From Listeria ivanovii subsp. ivanovii (GTDB taxonomy: Bacteria > Bacillota > Bacilli > Lactobacillales > Listeriaceae), in contig NZ_LT906478.1 of NCBI RefSeq assembly GCF_900187025.1, positions 1,968,001-2,032,000 on the forward strand: a stretch of DNA of 64,000 nucleotides, written 5' to 3'. Positions within the stretch are counted from its first letter, which is position 1. Every line of letters starts with the position of its first letter. Under the pieces are notes generated by a model. It did no database searches and was not told the origin of the DNA. It was given only the letters and a program-made list of their open reading frames with translations. A program made the translations under genes and the position numbers. This document shows, one piece after another, positions 18,151 to 26,566 of this stretch.

Positions 18151-19246
18151 TGTACTTGCTAGGTAAATAATTCGCTAGTGGTAATTCACTCTGCCAACCT
18201 AGTGCTAAATCTGCTAAAATTTTACCTACATAAGGACCTGTGGTTAATCCAGAAGCACCAAGTCCATTAGCAAGAAAGACGGATTCCAAACCCGGAAGTG
18301 CACCAATTAATGGGGCAAAATCTGGTGTATATGGCCTTGTTCCAACAGTCACATTCGCTATTTTTTCAGAAGTAGCCTGCTCCATAAAAGAGCTCACTTC
18401 ATCTAAAATCTCTGCTTGACCTGCTACTGTTGGCTCGATATCGAAGCCAGCAGTTTTTTCGTGAGTTGCACCTACAATAACCCGTCCACTTTCAAAAGGG
18501 ACAATCGATTTAGAGCTAGGTGGTAAAATAACTGGCCAGTCATCCGTATCCCAATCCCCAAAATCCAGTTCAAGTAATTGACCTTTTTGTCCCAAGACAT
18601 CCGTTTTATATCCAGCATCAGCTAGAAACCTCGCTAACCATGCTCCTGTCGCGATGATTAATTTATCATAGTTTTCTTTTCTACCGGCAACATGTACTTC
18701 CCCCGTTGCTGAAAAAGTCGCTTTACCAGATAAATTTCTCACCCCATTTTCTTGTGCTGCCGCTAGTAAAGTCCGGCAAAAAAGGCCACCATTTACTCTA
18801 GCAGCGCCACTTACAAAGACAGAACTAAAACCAGGCTTTACTAAAGGGAATTTCTGTTTTGTTTCAGTTTCTGTTAACTTCTCAATCACTCCCATAACTG
18901 GTGCATCCTCTCGTCTTTTCTTTGCAAGATTAAAAAGCTGCTCGGTTTTTTCCGCTGTTGGCCTAAGTGCAAGAACGCCTACTTGTTTGTATCCAGTTTC
19001 TTTGCCTGTATCATCAGCGAGCATCTGTGCCATCTTTGGATAAAAGGTCGCGCTATTTTTAGCTAATTCATACCAATACTTATTTCGTCTTTTAGAAAGC
19101 CATGGACAAATGATTCCAGCAGCTGCTCGACTTGCTTGTCCCGGCTCATTCGAATCAATTAATGTAACCTCGACGTTCTCTTTAGATAATAAATATGCCG
19201 CACTCGCTCCAACGATTCCTGCACCAATAATCACGATTTTTTCCAT
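18140..19246 (-). CDS. FAD-dependent amine/amino-acid oxidoreductase (DadA/ThiO-like)
   Basis: The 368-residue protein has the N-terminal dinucleotide fold VIIGAGIVGASAAYLLSKE, the SRAAAGIICPW loop typical of glycine/D-amino-acid oxidase relatives, an internal KLIIATGAWL, and the C-terminal FAD motif VFLANGLGASGLTTGPYVG. It probably oxidises a secondary or primary amine, but the substrate cannot be assigned and no thiamine genes are nearby to support ThiO. It is a single gene whose 3' end overlaps the YitT-family gene by 11 bases (convergent). Confidence 0.85.
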   Translation of the reverse strand: MEKIVIIGAGIVGASAAYLLSKENVEVTLIDSNEPGQASRAAAGIICPWLSKRRNKYWYELAKNSATFYPKMAQMLADDTGKETGYKQVGVLALRPTAEKTEQLFNLAKKRREDAPVMGVIEKLTETETKQKFPLVKPGFSSVFVSGAARVNGGLFCRTLLAAAQENGVRNLSGKATFSATGEVHVAGRKENYDKLIIATGAWLARFLADAGYKTDVLGQKGQLLELDFGDWDTDDWPVILPPSSKSIVPFESGRVIVGATHEKTAGFDIEPTVAGQAEILDEVSSFMEQATSEKIANVTVGTRPYTPDFAPLIGALPGLESVFLANGLGASGLTTGPYVGKILADLALGWQSELPLANYLPSKYISK

Positions 19247-19553
19247 CTTTACACCCCTCTATATCAATTGTGACACAAGTTGACTTTTTCAATACTCTTT
19301 GTAATAATATGTGAAAATAGTTAAGTTTACAAACAACTAATATCCTCGACTTCATTCTATCCATTGTACTAAAAATCCAGCTTTAATTATACAAGGCAGA
19401 TTTTGGCTTATCTCGTCGTCATTACCATATATCCTCCTAGAGTGCTTTCTCCTATCACTGGTTTTTGCACTACGTCTCGGCTAAAAAATTATTTATTCTG
19501 CCTTCATTAACATTTCAGCTGTTTTAATCTGCTGAGATATGGGAGATTTTTTT
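19247..19553. promoter_or_regulatory. Intergenic region with promoter, palindrome and structured leader upstream of dgcA
   Basis: This 307-base gap separates divergent genes. TTGACT (19280-19285) and TAATAA (19302-19307), 16 bp apart, could drive dgcA from about 240 bases upstream. The 11-bp palindrome TTGTGACACAA (19268-19278) sits beside the -35 box. The leader would contain nested inverted repeats: AAGGCAGA (19393-19400) with TCTGCCTT (19497-19504), AGTGC (19441-19445) with GCACT (19467-19471), and TCAGC/GCTGA just before the dgcA ribosome site. On the minus strand AGGAGG is followed by a six-codon frame (ATG GTA ATG ACG ACG AGA TAA). I do not recognise a known riboswitch. Confidence 0.4.
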
Positions 19554-20690
19554 ATGCTAAATATTCTTGAATCCTTATGGAGTAGCATGGCGCTTTTTTT
19601 ATCAGCGCTTTTTTTTCACGGAATGGCACTGCGGTCACTTCGAGATAAAAAACCTACTTGGTTCCAAAACAAATTCGCCAATGAAATTATCAATTATTCA
19701 TTGGGTATTTATTATGGTTTCTTAGGGGTATACTTCATTATTCGTGGGCTTCCGGGGACGGATTCTGGAATTTATACGGATATGTTACTAAATATTTTAA
19801 TCGTCTTGCACTTATTTTCATCTGCTGGTCCAGCCACCGTTGCATTACTACTTATTATTTCGGGAAAAATAATTTTGGGCGATGCATTATTTTCTAACCT
19901 TTTTTATATTTTTTTAATTATTGGTTTTCATTTTGTTTGTATGGAAGCAGCAAAACTCCGCTTAAGCACTGTACGTAAAGTCGTACTAATCAAACTTGGT
20001 GCTATTCCGCTGATGCTTCTTTACTTACATCAAAAAATCCAAATTGCTTATTCTGTGGAAAACTTACCTGATTGGGCACTCTACTTTTCCGTGTCTTTTG
20101 TCACTACCTTCATTATTGTTTCTGCAGCGTATTATATAGATACTTCCAATAAGTTGATTTATGATTTGCAGCAATCGACCATCCTTGATCCATTAACAGG
20201 TTTATCAAATTATCGTCATTTTGAAGAAATATTTACTAATTCCTTTCAACACGCTGCAATAAAAAAAGCTAATTTGAGTTTAATTATCATTGATATTGAT
20301 TATTTTAAACGGGTAAATGATACATATGGACATTTAGTTGGCAATGGAGTTTTATCGACATTTAGCCAAATGCTTTTAAAAATTAGCTTCCCGCCGAACA
20401 CAACTATCGCTCGAATTGGCGGAGAAGAATTTGCGATTGTTTTATCCAATATAAATGCGAGCGAGACAGAGCATCTAGCAGAAAAAATCAGAAAAAAAGT
20501 GGAAAAAATCGAGTTTCCAATCGTGGCTACTAGTTCTATCATTACGATTTCTGCAGGCATTGCTCATTTCAATGGAAATAATTACCTTACCTCTGAAGCG
20601 CTATTACAAGCTGCCGATCAAGCACTTTATAATGCGAAACGAAATGGTCGAAATCAAGTACATATTCGCGATGCAGAAACCGTTCTTTAA
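19554..20690 (+). CDS. dgcA: Diguanylate cyclase, membrane-bound (DgcA)
   Basis: The 378-residue protein has six or so membrane helices in residues 1-200 of the 5TM/LytS-receptor-like type (GIYYGFLGVYFIIRG) and a C-terminal GGDEF domain that makes cyclic di-GMP from two GTP. The active-site motif is GGEEF in IARIGGEEFAIVL, with IIDIDYFKRVNDTYGH upstream. The product-inhibition RxxD site is absent (PPNT at that place). The ATG at 19554 follows GGGAGA. It matches lmo1911 of L. monocytogenes, part of a cluster reported to control the Pss exopolysaccharide. It starts the dgcA-dgcB-pssZ-pdeC operon. Confidence 0.93.
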   Translation: MLNILESLWSSMALFLSALFFHGMALRSLRDKKPTWFQNKFANEIINYSLGIYYGFLGVYFIIRGLPGTDSGIYTDMLLNILIVLHLFSSAGPATVALLLIISGKIILGDALFSNLFYIFLIIGFHFVCMEAAKLRLSTVRKVVLIKLGAIPLMLLYLHQKIQIAYSVENLPDWALYFSVSFVTTFIIVSAAYYIDTSNKLIYDLQQSTILDPLTGLSNYRHFEEIFTNSFQHAAIKKANLSLIIIDIDYFKRVNDTYGHLVGNGVLSTFSQMLLKISFPPNTTIARIGGEEFAIVLSNINASETEHLAEKIRKKVEKIEFPIVATSSIITISAGIAHFNGNNYLTSEALLQAADQALYNAKRNGRNQVHIRDAETVL

Positions 20691-20711
20691 TTTGGCAAAA
20701 GGAGATGAATC

Positions 20712-21842
20712 ATGATGTTTGGAATAATCAATTCATACATAGATAGTTTAGCTCTCTTTCTTGCTATCCTTTTTATCCAAGGGATGTCATTTCGAAAAAT
20801 CCGGCAATACCGTCCCCAGTGGTTTCATAATTCAAGTAAAAAAGCCTTTCTTTCCGTAGTACTTGGTATTTATTATGGTTTTGCAGGGGTTTATTTTATA
20901 TTTGAAGGTGTCTTTGAAAATAGTCCCGTTATCTATACAAATATGCGAATTTTGATTTTAATGGTTACTAGTGTTTTTGGTGGTCGCATTCCGCTCATTT
21001 GCGCCTATATTGTGATGATGATTGGTAGGATTAGTTTGCATGCTGATGCAATTGTCACTAGCCGTTACATCATTTTAATGACGCTTATTTTTGCTGTATG
21101 TCTACTAATTACTTTTTGGAAAAAACAACGCTTTTCAAAATTTATGGCACTGATTATTTTATCCTTCCCAGCACAACTGTATTATTATATAAATAATTTT
21201 GATCAAGGGCGCGTTTTACAAGGTTTTGAAATTGTCGAGTATTTTTGCCTGTTCTTTGCTACTAGTCTTCTCGTGTTTTATGCTTGTAATTATATTGATA
21301 AAAGTAATCTTGTCATTCAAACCTTGACCGAAACCGCGATGACCGATAGTTTGACTAATCTCCCAAACATGCGTTTTTTCACCCAACAATTCACTTGGAT
21401 TTTTAATAAATCACAAAAAAAGAAAATCCCTTTATCCTTGTTTATTATTGATATTGATCATTTTAAAGAAATTAACGATTTCCATGGACATCAAGCTGGA
21501 AATACCGTCCTCTCACAGTTTAGTAGTATTCTTAAAAATCGAACGTTTCCGCCGCGGACAATATTTGCCAGAATTGGCGGAGAAGAGTTCGCCGTGTTAC
21601 TTCAAAATGTAGACGCTGAGCAAGCCGCATTCATTGCTGATAATATCCGTGAAGAAATGGAACGTGCTAGATTCCCATACACTCCTGCTAGCGGCACCGT
21701 AACTGTATCAATCGGTGTAGCATCTTCTAATTGTTCGTTTGCTACAACAGAATCCTTATTCGAAGCTTCCGATCAAGCACTTTATCAAGCCAAGCAAAAT
21801 GGACGTAATCAAATTTATATTCACCAGGGGGATGCGCTATGA
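20712..21842 (+). CDS. dgcB: Diguanylate cyclase, membrane-bound (DgcB)
   Basis: This 376-residue paralogue of the upstream gene has the same plan: membrane helices with GIYYGFAGVYFIFEG and a GGDEF domain with IIDIDHFKEINDFHGHQAGN and ARIGGEEFAVLL. The I-site position reads PPRT, so product inhibition is unlikely. The two cyclases share most of the GGDEF core, suggesting tandem duplication. GGAG lies 7 bases before the ATG at 20712. The stop overlaps the start of pssZ in ATGA. It corresponds to lmo1912. Confidence 0.93.
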   Translation: MMFGIINSYIDSLALFLAILFIQGMSFRKIRQYRPQWFHNSSKKAFLSVVLGIYYGFAGVYFIFEGVFENSPVIYTNMRILILMVTSVFGGRIPLICAYIVMMIGRISLHADAIVTSRYIILMTLIFAVCLLITFWKKQRFSKFMALIILSFPAQLYYYINNFDQGRVLQGFEIVEYFCLFFATSLLVFYACNYIDKSNLVIQTLTETAMTDSLTNLPNMRFFTQQFTWIFNKSQKKKIPLSLFIIDIDHFKEINDFHGHQAGNTVLSQFSSILKNRTFPPRTIFARIGGEEFAVLLQNVDAEQAAFIADNIREEMERARFPYTPASGTVTVSIGVASSNCSFATTESLFEASDQALYQAKQNGRNQIYIHQGDAL

Positions 21843-22849
21843 AAAGAATAATTTTCCTTATTGCGATACTTTTACTCGTTGGTATAGGATGTTATTACTT
21901 AATCCAACCAGAATCCACTTCTAAAAAAAGGATGAATAGACCAAAAGAAACAACCCCCACTTCCACATCTGTTCAAGAGTACGTCGAACAAAATTATACA
22001 ACTAAGAATGGTTTAATTATTAATTATAAAAATGCCAAGGAACCGCATTATCTTGCCGAGAGCATTGGGCTTTATATGGAATATTTAGTGGAAGTAAATG
22101 ATAGTGCTAAATTTCAAAACCAAGTGACTTTACTACAGAAAAACTTTATTACAGAAGATAACTTTATAAAATGGGAAGTAGCCAAGAGCACAACAACAAA
22201 TGCCATTGTCGATGACTTCCGAATAACCGAAGCATTATATAGCGCGAGTAAAAAATTCAAACATCCTGCTTATAAAAAATTAGCAGACACACTTCTTAAA
22301 AATACCCAAAAGTATAGTTCCAAAGAAAATATTCCAGTTGACTTCTATGATTTTGTACAAAAAAAAGCAGCTAATACCTTGCATTTAAGTTACATGAACA
22401 TTCCCGCAATGAAGCATACTAATTATCCAGCAATTGCCTATCAGCCAATCCAAACGGTTAGTGCAGAACCTTTTTTTACAGAAGTATTTCAAAACGGACA
22501 ATTTCAATTTGCAGATGCAGAAGAAGTAAATATGATTGACCAGATGCTTATTGCTCTTGCTTATTACGCTGAGAACGGCTTTACAGAGCCAAATTTCAAT
22601 AAATTTCTTCAAGAGGAACTTTCTTCCAAAAGCAAAATTTACGCCCGCTATAATCGAAAAACGAAAAACCCAACTTCTGAAAATGAATCCACCGCAGTTT
22701 ATGCCTTTTTGACACAGTATTTTAACAAGACAAATCAACCTAAAAATGGTAAAATCACCAAAGGGTTATTGCGAAAAATGGACACGTCTAATCCTGAAAC
22801 GACCCATTTTTTCGATTATATAAATAAAGAAATAACCCTTAAGAAATAA
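21839..22849 (+). CDS. pssZ: Secreted/membrane-anchored glycosyl hydrolase family 8-like protein (PssZ)
   Basis: The 336-residue protein has an N-terminal hydrophobic segment (IIFLIAILLLVGIGCYYLI) that is an anchor or signal; the cysteine lacks a good lipobox. The rest is an alpha-helical toroid related to BcsZ and other GH8 enzymes, with IVDDFRITEALY carrying the likely catalytic aspartate region and LAYYAENGFTEPNF. By synteny it is lmo1913, reported as PssZ, which degrades the Pss exopolysaccharide made by the pssA-E locus elsewhere in the genome. It is translationally coupled to dgcB. Confidence 0.85.
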   Translation: MKRIIFLIAILLLVGIGCYYLIQPESTSKKRMNRPKETTPTSTSVQEYVEQNYTTKNGLIINYKNAKEPHYLAESIGLYMEYLVEVNDSAKFQNQVTLLQKNFITEDNFIKWEVAKSTTTNAIVDDFRITEALYSASKKFKHPAYKKLADTLLKNTQKYSSKENIPVDFYDFVQKKAANTLHLSYMNIPAMKHTNYPAIAYQPIQTVSAEPFFTEVFQNGQFQFADAEEVNMIDQMLIALAYYAENGFTEPNFNKFLQEELSSKSKIYARYNRKTKNPTSENESTAVYAFLTQYFNKTNQPKNGKITKGLLRKMDTSNPETTHFFDYINKEITLKK

Positions 22850-22867
22850 CGGAAAGAAGTTGGACAA

Positions 22868-23551
22868 ATGAAAAAGCCCTCCGTAAGTGAGATTATTGAT
22901 CAAAATCTTTTTGATACAATATACGAACCGATTGTTGCGGTTGAAAATACCCAAGTTTTCGGCTATGAGTCACTCACCCGTTTACAAACGAATCACTGGA
23001 AAGCTATTAGTGATTTTATTGAAGAAGCGGAACAGGATGGTATGCAAAAAGCATTTGAGTTACTGACACTTCATAATGCAGTTAAATGCTTTCACAAAAC
23101 TGGTGATACACCATTATTTGTCAATATTTCCTATGATACTTTTTTAGAAAACCAAGAAGAACTTCAGGAAATGCTTCTTGATAACGGGAAAATAGTTTTT
23201 GAATTTTTGGAAACATCCAAGCTACCACAAGAACGAATGAACGACTTAGACAATCAACTCCTCTTATTCCAGAAAAAGCATGAGACTAAATTTGCTATTG
23301 ATGATTTTGGTTCTGGTTACGCCGACCTGCACCGTGTCTTTGCACACCATTCTGACTTTGTAAAAACTGATCGTTTATTACTGCGAGATTTATTTCAGAG
23401 TGATGGTAAAAAAATCTTCTTTGAGCAACTTAATAATTACGTCAAAAAGCATCACAAATCTTTAATTGTGGAAGGCGTCGAAACAAAAGAGCAGCTAACA
23501 TTTTTGCAAGACATCGGCATACCTTATGCACAAGGCTATTATTTTCATTAA
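22868..23551 (+). CDS. pdeC: Cyclic di-GMP phosphodiesterase, EAL domain (PdeC)
   Basis: A 227-residue stand-alone EAL domain that linearises cyclic di-GMP. The signature glutamate is present but the motif reads ESL (FGYESLTRL). Other catalytic residues are visible: Asn in FVNIS, Glu in FEFLET, two Asp in AIDDFGSGYADL, Lys in FVKTDR, Glu in IVEGVET, and Gln in AQGYYF. The protein ends immediately after that last motif, shorter than most EAL proteins. It is the last gene of the operon (lmo1914 counterpart), giving synthesis and breakdown of the messenger in one transcript. Confidence 0.92.
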   Translation: MKKPSVSEIIDQNLFDTIYEPIVAVENTQVFGYESLTRLQTNHWKAISDFIEEAEQDGMQKAFELLTLHNAVKCFHKTGDTPLFVNISYDTFLENQEELQEMLLDNGKIVFEFLETSKLPQERMNDLDNQLLLFQKKHETKFAIDDFGSGYADLHRVFAHHSDFVKTDRLLLRDLFQSDGKKIFFEQLNNYVKKHHKSLIVEGVETKEQLTFLQDIGIPYAQGYYFH

Positions 23552-23562
23552 GTTGGTGAAAA

Positions 23563-23598
23563 GAAAATCTGACAAATCTCAGGTTTTCTTTTTATTTT
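23563..23598 (+). terminator. Intrinsic terminator of the c-di-GMP operon
   Basis: GAAAATCTGA pairs with TCAGGTTTTC around a short loop, followed by TTTTTATTTT. It separates pdeC from the malic enzyme gene. Confidence 0.85.
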
Positions 23599-23663
23599 GA
23601 ATAAGTTGTTATTCTTAGTCCCCCCATGTAAAATAGAAATGAAAACTAAAGGAGTGCTGAAAA

Positions 23664-25307
23664 ATGACTTTAAAAACTGGTTTTGATTATTTAAACAATC
23701 CCCTTTTAAATAAAGGTACCGCTTTTTCCGAAGAAGAAAGGCTTACTTATCAATTAGATGGTTTACTACCACCAATTATTGAAACAATCGAACAGCAAGC
23801 GACACGCATAGAGCACCAAATAGAAAACCTCCAAACAGCGTTACATAAGCATCAATTATTAACCAATTTGTATAATGAAAATCGGACACTTTATTATTAT
23901 GTTGTGAATAAAAATGTAACAGAATATTTACCACTAATATATACGCCAACTATTGGCGACGCAGTTATGAACTACCATAAAGACTATACCGCGCCAGATG
24001 AAGCATTATTTATAGATGCTTTTGCACCCGAACGCCTAACTAGTTCTTTGCAAAATTACGCAAAAGTGAATCCAAATATTGATATGATTGTTATTACAGA
24101 CGGGGAAGGCGTGCTCGGAATTGGTGATTGGGGAGTTAATGGTGTTAAAATTGCTGTTGGCAAGCTAGCTGTTTATACCGTTGCTGCTGGACTTGCCCCT
24201 GACCGGGTATTACCTGTTATCATAGATGCGGGCACTAACAATGAAACATTACTTCAAGATCCAAGATATATTGGAAACAAACGTCCACGCCTATCTGAAA
24301 CAGCATATGATACATTTATTGCTCAATTTGTGGAAACAGTTAAAACTTTCTTCCCTAAAGCTATTCTCCACTGGGAAGATTTTGGTAGAGCGAATGCTAG
24401 TCGGATATTGCACCATTATCGCAATGAAATTTGTACTTTTAATGATGATATTCAAGGTACCGGAGCGATGGTTGTTGCAGCAGCACTTGCAACGATTAAT
24501 GTATCTAAAATCCCACTAAGTAAACAAAAAATTATTATTTTTGGAGCTGGTACCGCTGGAGTTGGAATTGCCGACCAACTTAGCGGACAATTAATGCGTG
24601 AAACTGGTCTTCCTTTTGAACAAGCTAAAAAACATTTTTACCTTGTAGATCGACATGGTCTCGTAGTAGACAATATGACTGATTTAACAACGGGACAAAC
24701 AAAATATGCGCATGCTCATTCTGACTGGGTAGGCACGCCAACAGAAACATTAGAACAACTAGTAGCAACTATTCATCCGACAATGCTTATTGGCTGTTCG
24801 GGTGTCACTGGAGCATTCAAAGAGAGCATTGTTCGGAAAATGGCAAAATATACCGAACGTCCGGCAATTTTACCACTTTCAAATCCAACCAAATTAGCTG
24901 AAGCAACAGCAAATGATTTAGTTAATTGGACAGCTGGAAACGCCCTTATCGTCACAGGAAGTCCTTCAAAACCAGTCGAATTCCAAAATACTACTTACGA
25001 AATTGGTCAAGCGAACAATGCGCTACTTTATCCCGGCCTGGGTCTCGGAGCACTTGTCACGCGGTCTAAATATATCACTGATGGAATGTTAGCTGCCGCA
25101 TCAAAAGCCGTCGCTAACCAAGTTTCACCGGACAAACCTGGTGCAGCTCTTTTACCACATGTTCGCACACTTAGAGAAACCTCTCGTCAAGTAGCCATTG
25201 CGGTCGCAAATCAAGCTATTCATGAGAAAATCCATCAAGTAGAAATCGAAAATGTAAAAGCCGCTGTTGACCTGGAAATGTGGCAACCAACTTACAAAGG
25301 AGTTTAG
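23664..25307 (+). CDS. NAD-dependent malic enzyme or malolactic enzyme
   Basis: The 547-residue protein belongs to the malic enzyme family: YTPTIGDAV, DGEGVLGIGDWG and the glycine-rich NAD loop IIIFGAGTAGVGIADQLSG, plus FNDDIQGTGAMV, which carries metal ligands. Members of this length class either oxidise and decarboxylate malate to pyruvate or, in lactic acid bacteria, convert malate directly to lactate. Sequence alone does not separate the two (it has been called malS in Listeria). AAAGGAG precedes the ATG. It is followed 2 bases later by the beta-lactamase-like gene, likely one transcript. Confidence 0.87.
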   Translation: MTLKTGFDYLNNPLLNKGTAFSEEERLTYQLDGLLPPIIETIEQQATRIEHQIENLQTALHKHQLLTNLYNENRTLYYYVVNKNVTEYLPLIYTPTIGDAVMNYHKDYTAPDEALFIDAFAPERLTSSLQNYAKVNPNIDMIVITDGEGVLGIGDWGVNGVKIAVGKLAVYTVAAGLAPDRVLPVIIDAGTNNETLLQDPRYIGNKRPRLSETAYDTFIAQFVETVKTFFPKAILHWEDFGRANASRILHHYRNEICTFNDDIQGTGAMVVAAALATINVSKIPLSKQKIIIFGAGTAGVGIADQLSGQLMRETGLPFEQAKKHFYLVDRHGLVVDNMTDLTTGQTKYAHAHSDWVGTPTETLEQLVATIHPTMLIGCSGVTGAFKESIVRKMAKYTERPAILPLSNPTKLAEATANDLVNWTAGNALIVTGSPSKPVEFQNTTYEIGQANNALLYPGLGLGALVTRSKYITDGMLAAASKAVANQVSPDKPGAALLPHVRTLRETSRQVAIAVANQAIHEKIHQVEIENVKAAVDLEMWQPTYKGV

Positions 25308-25309
25308 TT

Positions 25310-26311
25310 ATGTTCTATAAAACAAAGCAATCACTAGATCAGCTTGTCCAAAACGGCTCCACTCCTGGAATCAGCTATCAAATAAAAACAAATACGCTAG
25401 AGGAAACAAATATATTAGGTTTAAAAGCTGTTTTTCCAGAAGCTGAATTATTACCAAGAACAACAGCTAATATTTACGATATTGCTTCTTTGACAAAAGT
25501 AATCGCAACTACGACTCGTATTTTACAACTTATCGAACAAGACAAATTCCAATTAGAGGATCCCATCCAAAAATATCTACCTAATTTTCAATATCCGGAT
25601 GTGACCATTTTACATTTACTAACACATAGCTCTGGATTAGCACAAAATATTCCTAATTTTGAAATGCATACAGCAAATGATGTGATGCGCTATGTTTATG
25701 CAACACCACAAGAATGCTCACCAGGTACAAATGTCACTTATGCAGATGCTAATTTTCTCTTACTTGGTTATTTAATCAAGAAGTTTGATGGTAATTATGA
25801 AGAATCCATTCAAGCCAATATTCTTCATCCACTACAAATGATCAATTCGAGTTTTCACCCAATCAATAAAAAACAAGTAATTCCAACTGAACTTGACCAA
25901 GTACGCGGTTTAATTCAAGGCGATGTTCATGATTTTAAAGCATGGACAGCAAAAACAGGAACTGGACATGCCGGGCTTTTTAGCACATTAGAAGATTTAA
26001 CCAAATTCCGTGACGCTCTTATAGAAAAAAATGGCTCCCCTATCCTCTCTGAAAAGATGCTTCAGCTGATGCAAACCAACCATACTCCAGAACTTAATCG
26101 GTCACGCGGACTTGGCTTTGACCTGCTGGGAGATTCTGTTTTATATCACACCGGATTTACCGGAACTTTTATGGTATTAGATTTAAAACGGCAAGCTAGC
26201 TTAATCGTTTTATCTAATCGGGTCCACCCAAGTCGAGCCAACCCCAATTTTGTTTTAAAAAGAGACAGTATTGTCCATAATTTTTTAGAAGAAGTGGATG
26301 CAAAAAAGTAA
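25310..26311 (+). CDS. Serine beta-lactamase-like protein (class C / PBP fold)
   Basis: The 333-residue protein has the SxxK motif (IASLTKVIATT), a Tyr-containing second motif (VTYADANFLLLGYL) and the HTG box (YHTGFTGT), so it is a penicillin-binding-protein/beta-lactamase-fold hydrolase. No signal peptide is visible, which argues for a cytoplasmic esterase or peptidase rather than an antibiotic-inactivating enzyme. The ATG at 25310 follows AAAGGAG, two bases after the malic enzyme stops. A terminator overlaps its stop codon. The substrate is unknown. Confidence 0.85.
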   Translation: MFYKTKQSLDQLVQNGSTPGISYQIKTNTLEETNILGLKAVFPEAELLPRTTANIYDIASLTKVIATTTRILQLIEQDKFQLEDPIQKYLPNFQYPDVTILHLLTHSSGLAQNIPNFEMHTANDVMRYVYATPQECSPGTNVTYADANFLLLGYLIKKFDGNYEESIQANILHPLQMINSSFHPINKKQVIPTELDQVRGLIQGDVHDFKAWTAKTGTGHAGLFSTLEDLTKFRDALIEKNGSPILSEKMLQLMQTNHTPELNRSRGLGFDLLGDSVLYHTGFTGTFMVLDLKRQASLIVLSNRVHPSRANPNFVLKRDSIVHNFLEEVDAKK

Positions 26312-26342
26312 GCCTAGCTACCAAGCCGGGCTTGCTTTTTTT
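26308..26342 (+). terminator. Intrinsic terminator after the beta-lactamase-like gene
   Basis: GTAAGCC pairs with GGCTTGC (one G-T pair), followed by seven T. The stem starts at the stop codon. Confidence 0.78.
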
Positions 26343-26407
26343 GTTCAAACGAAGCAATCCGTTTACCCGCCCCATTCCCACTAAAAAAACTGTATTAACA
26401 CAGCGGA

Positions 26408-26421
26408 TGAAAGCCTTTTCT
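26408..26421 (+). promoter_or_regulatory. Candidate cre (CcpA) site upstream of pflB
   Basis: TGAAAGCCTTTTCT matches 12 of 14 positions of a cre-type palindrome (TGAAAGCGTTTTCA). Carbon control of pyruvate formate-lyase by CcpA is common in Firmicutes. One of the mismatches is in the central CG. Confidence 0.35.
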
Positions 26422-26460
26422 AGTTATATAAAAGAAATTTATTTTCTTTGCACTTTTATA

Positions 26461-26478
26461 TTGTTTTCGTTTTCACAA
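26461..26478 (+). promoter_or_regulatory. Candidate Rex operator upstream of pflB
   Basis: TTGTTTTCGTTTTCACAA has one perfect Rex half-site (TTCACAA) and a degenerate other half (TTGT). Rex senses NADH/NAD and represses fermentation genes including pfl in Gram-positives. The match is imperfect and lies about 90 bases before the pflB start. Confidence 0.4.
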
Positions 26479-26566
26479 AGGAGTATGCTTTTCAAGTAAA
26501 GAAAGATTCGCGAGATAGGAATCTGCTTTTAAGTGAAAAGAAGCACAATTAAAGGAGGAAATTATA

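Noticed and set aside
19415-19440. Six-codon frame after AGGAGG on the minus strand as a true leader peptide
   Set aside because: Too short to call as a gene; kept only as a point within the dgcA leader finding.
22385-22738. Minus-strand open frame of 117 codons inside pssZ
   Set aside because: Antisense shadow of pssZ; cysteine- and phenylalanine-rich composition typical of an AT-rich shadow frame.
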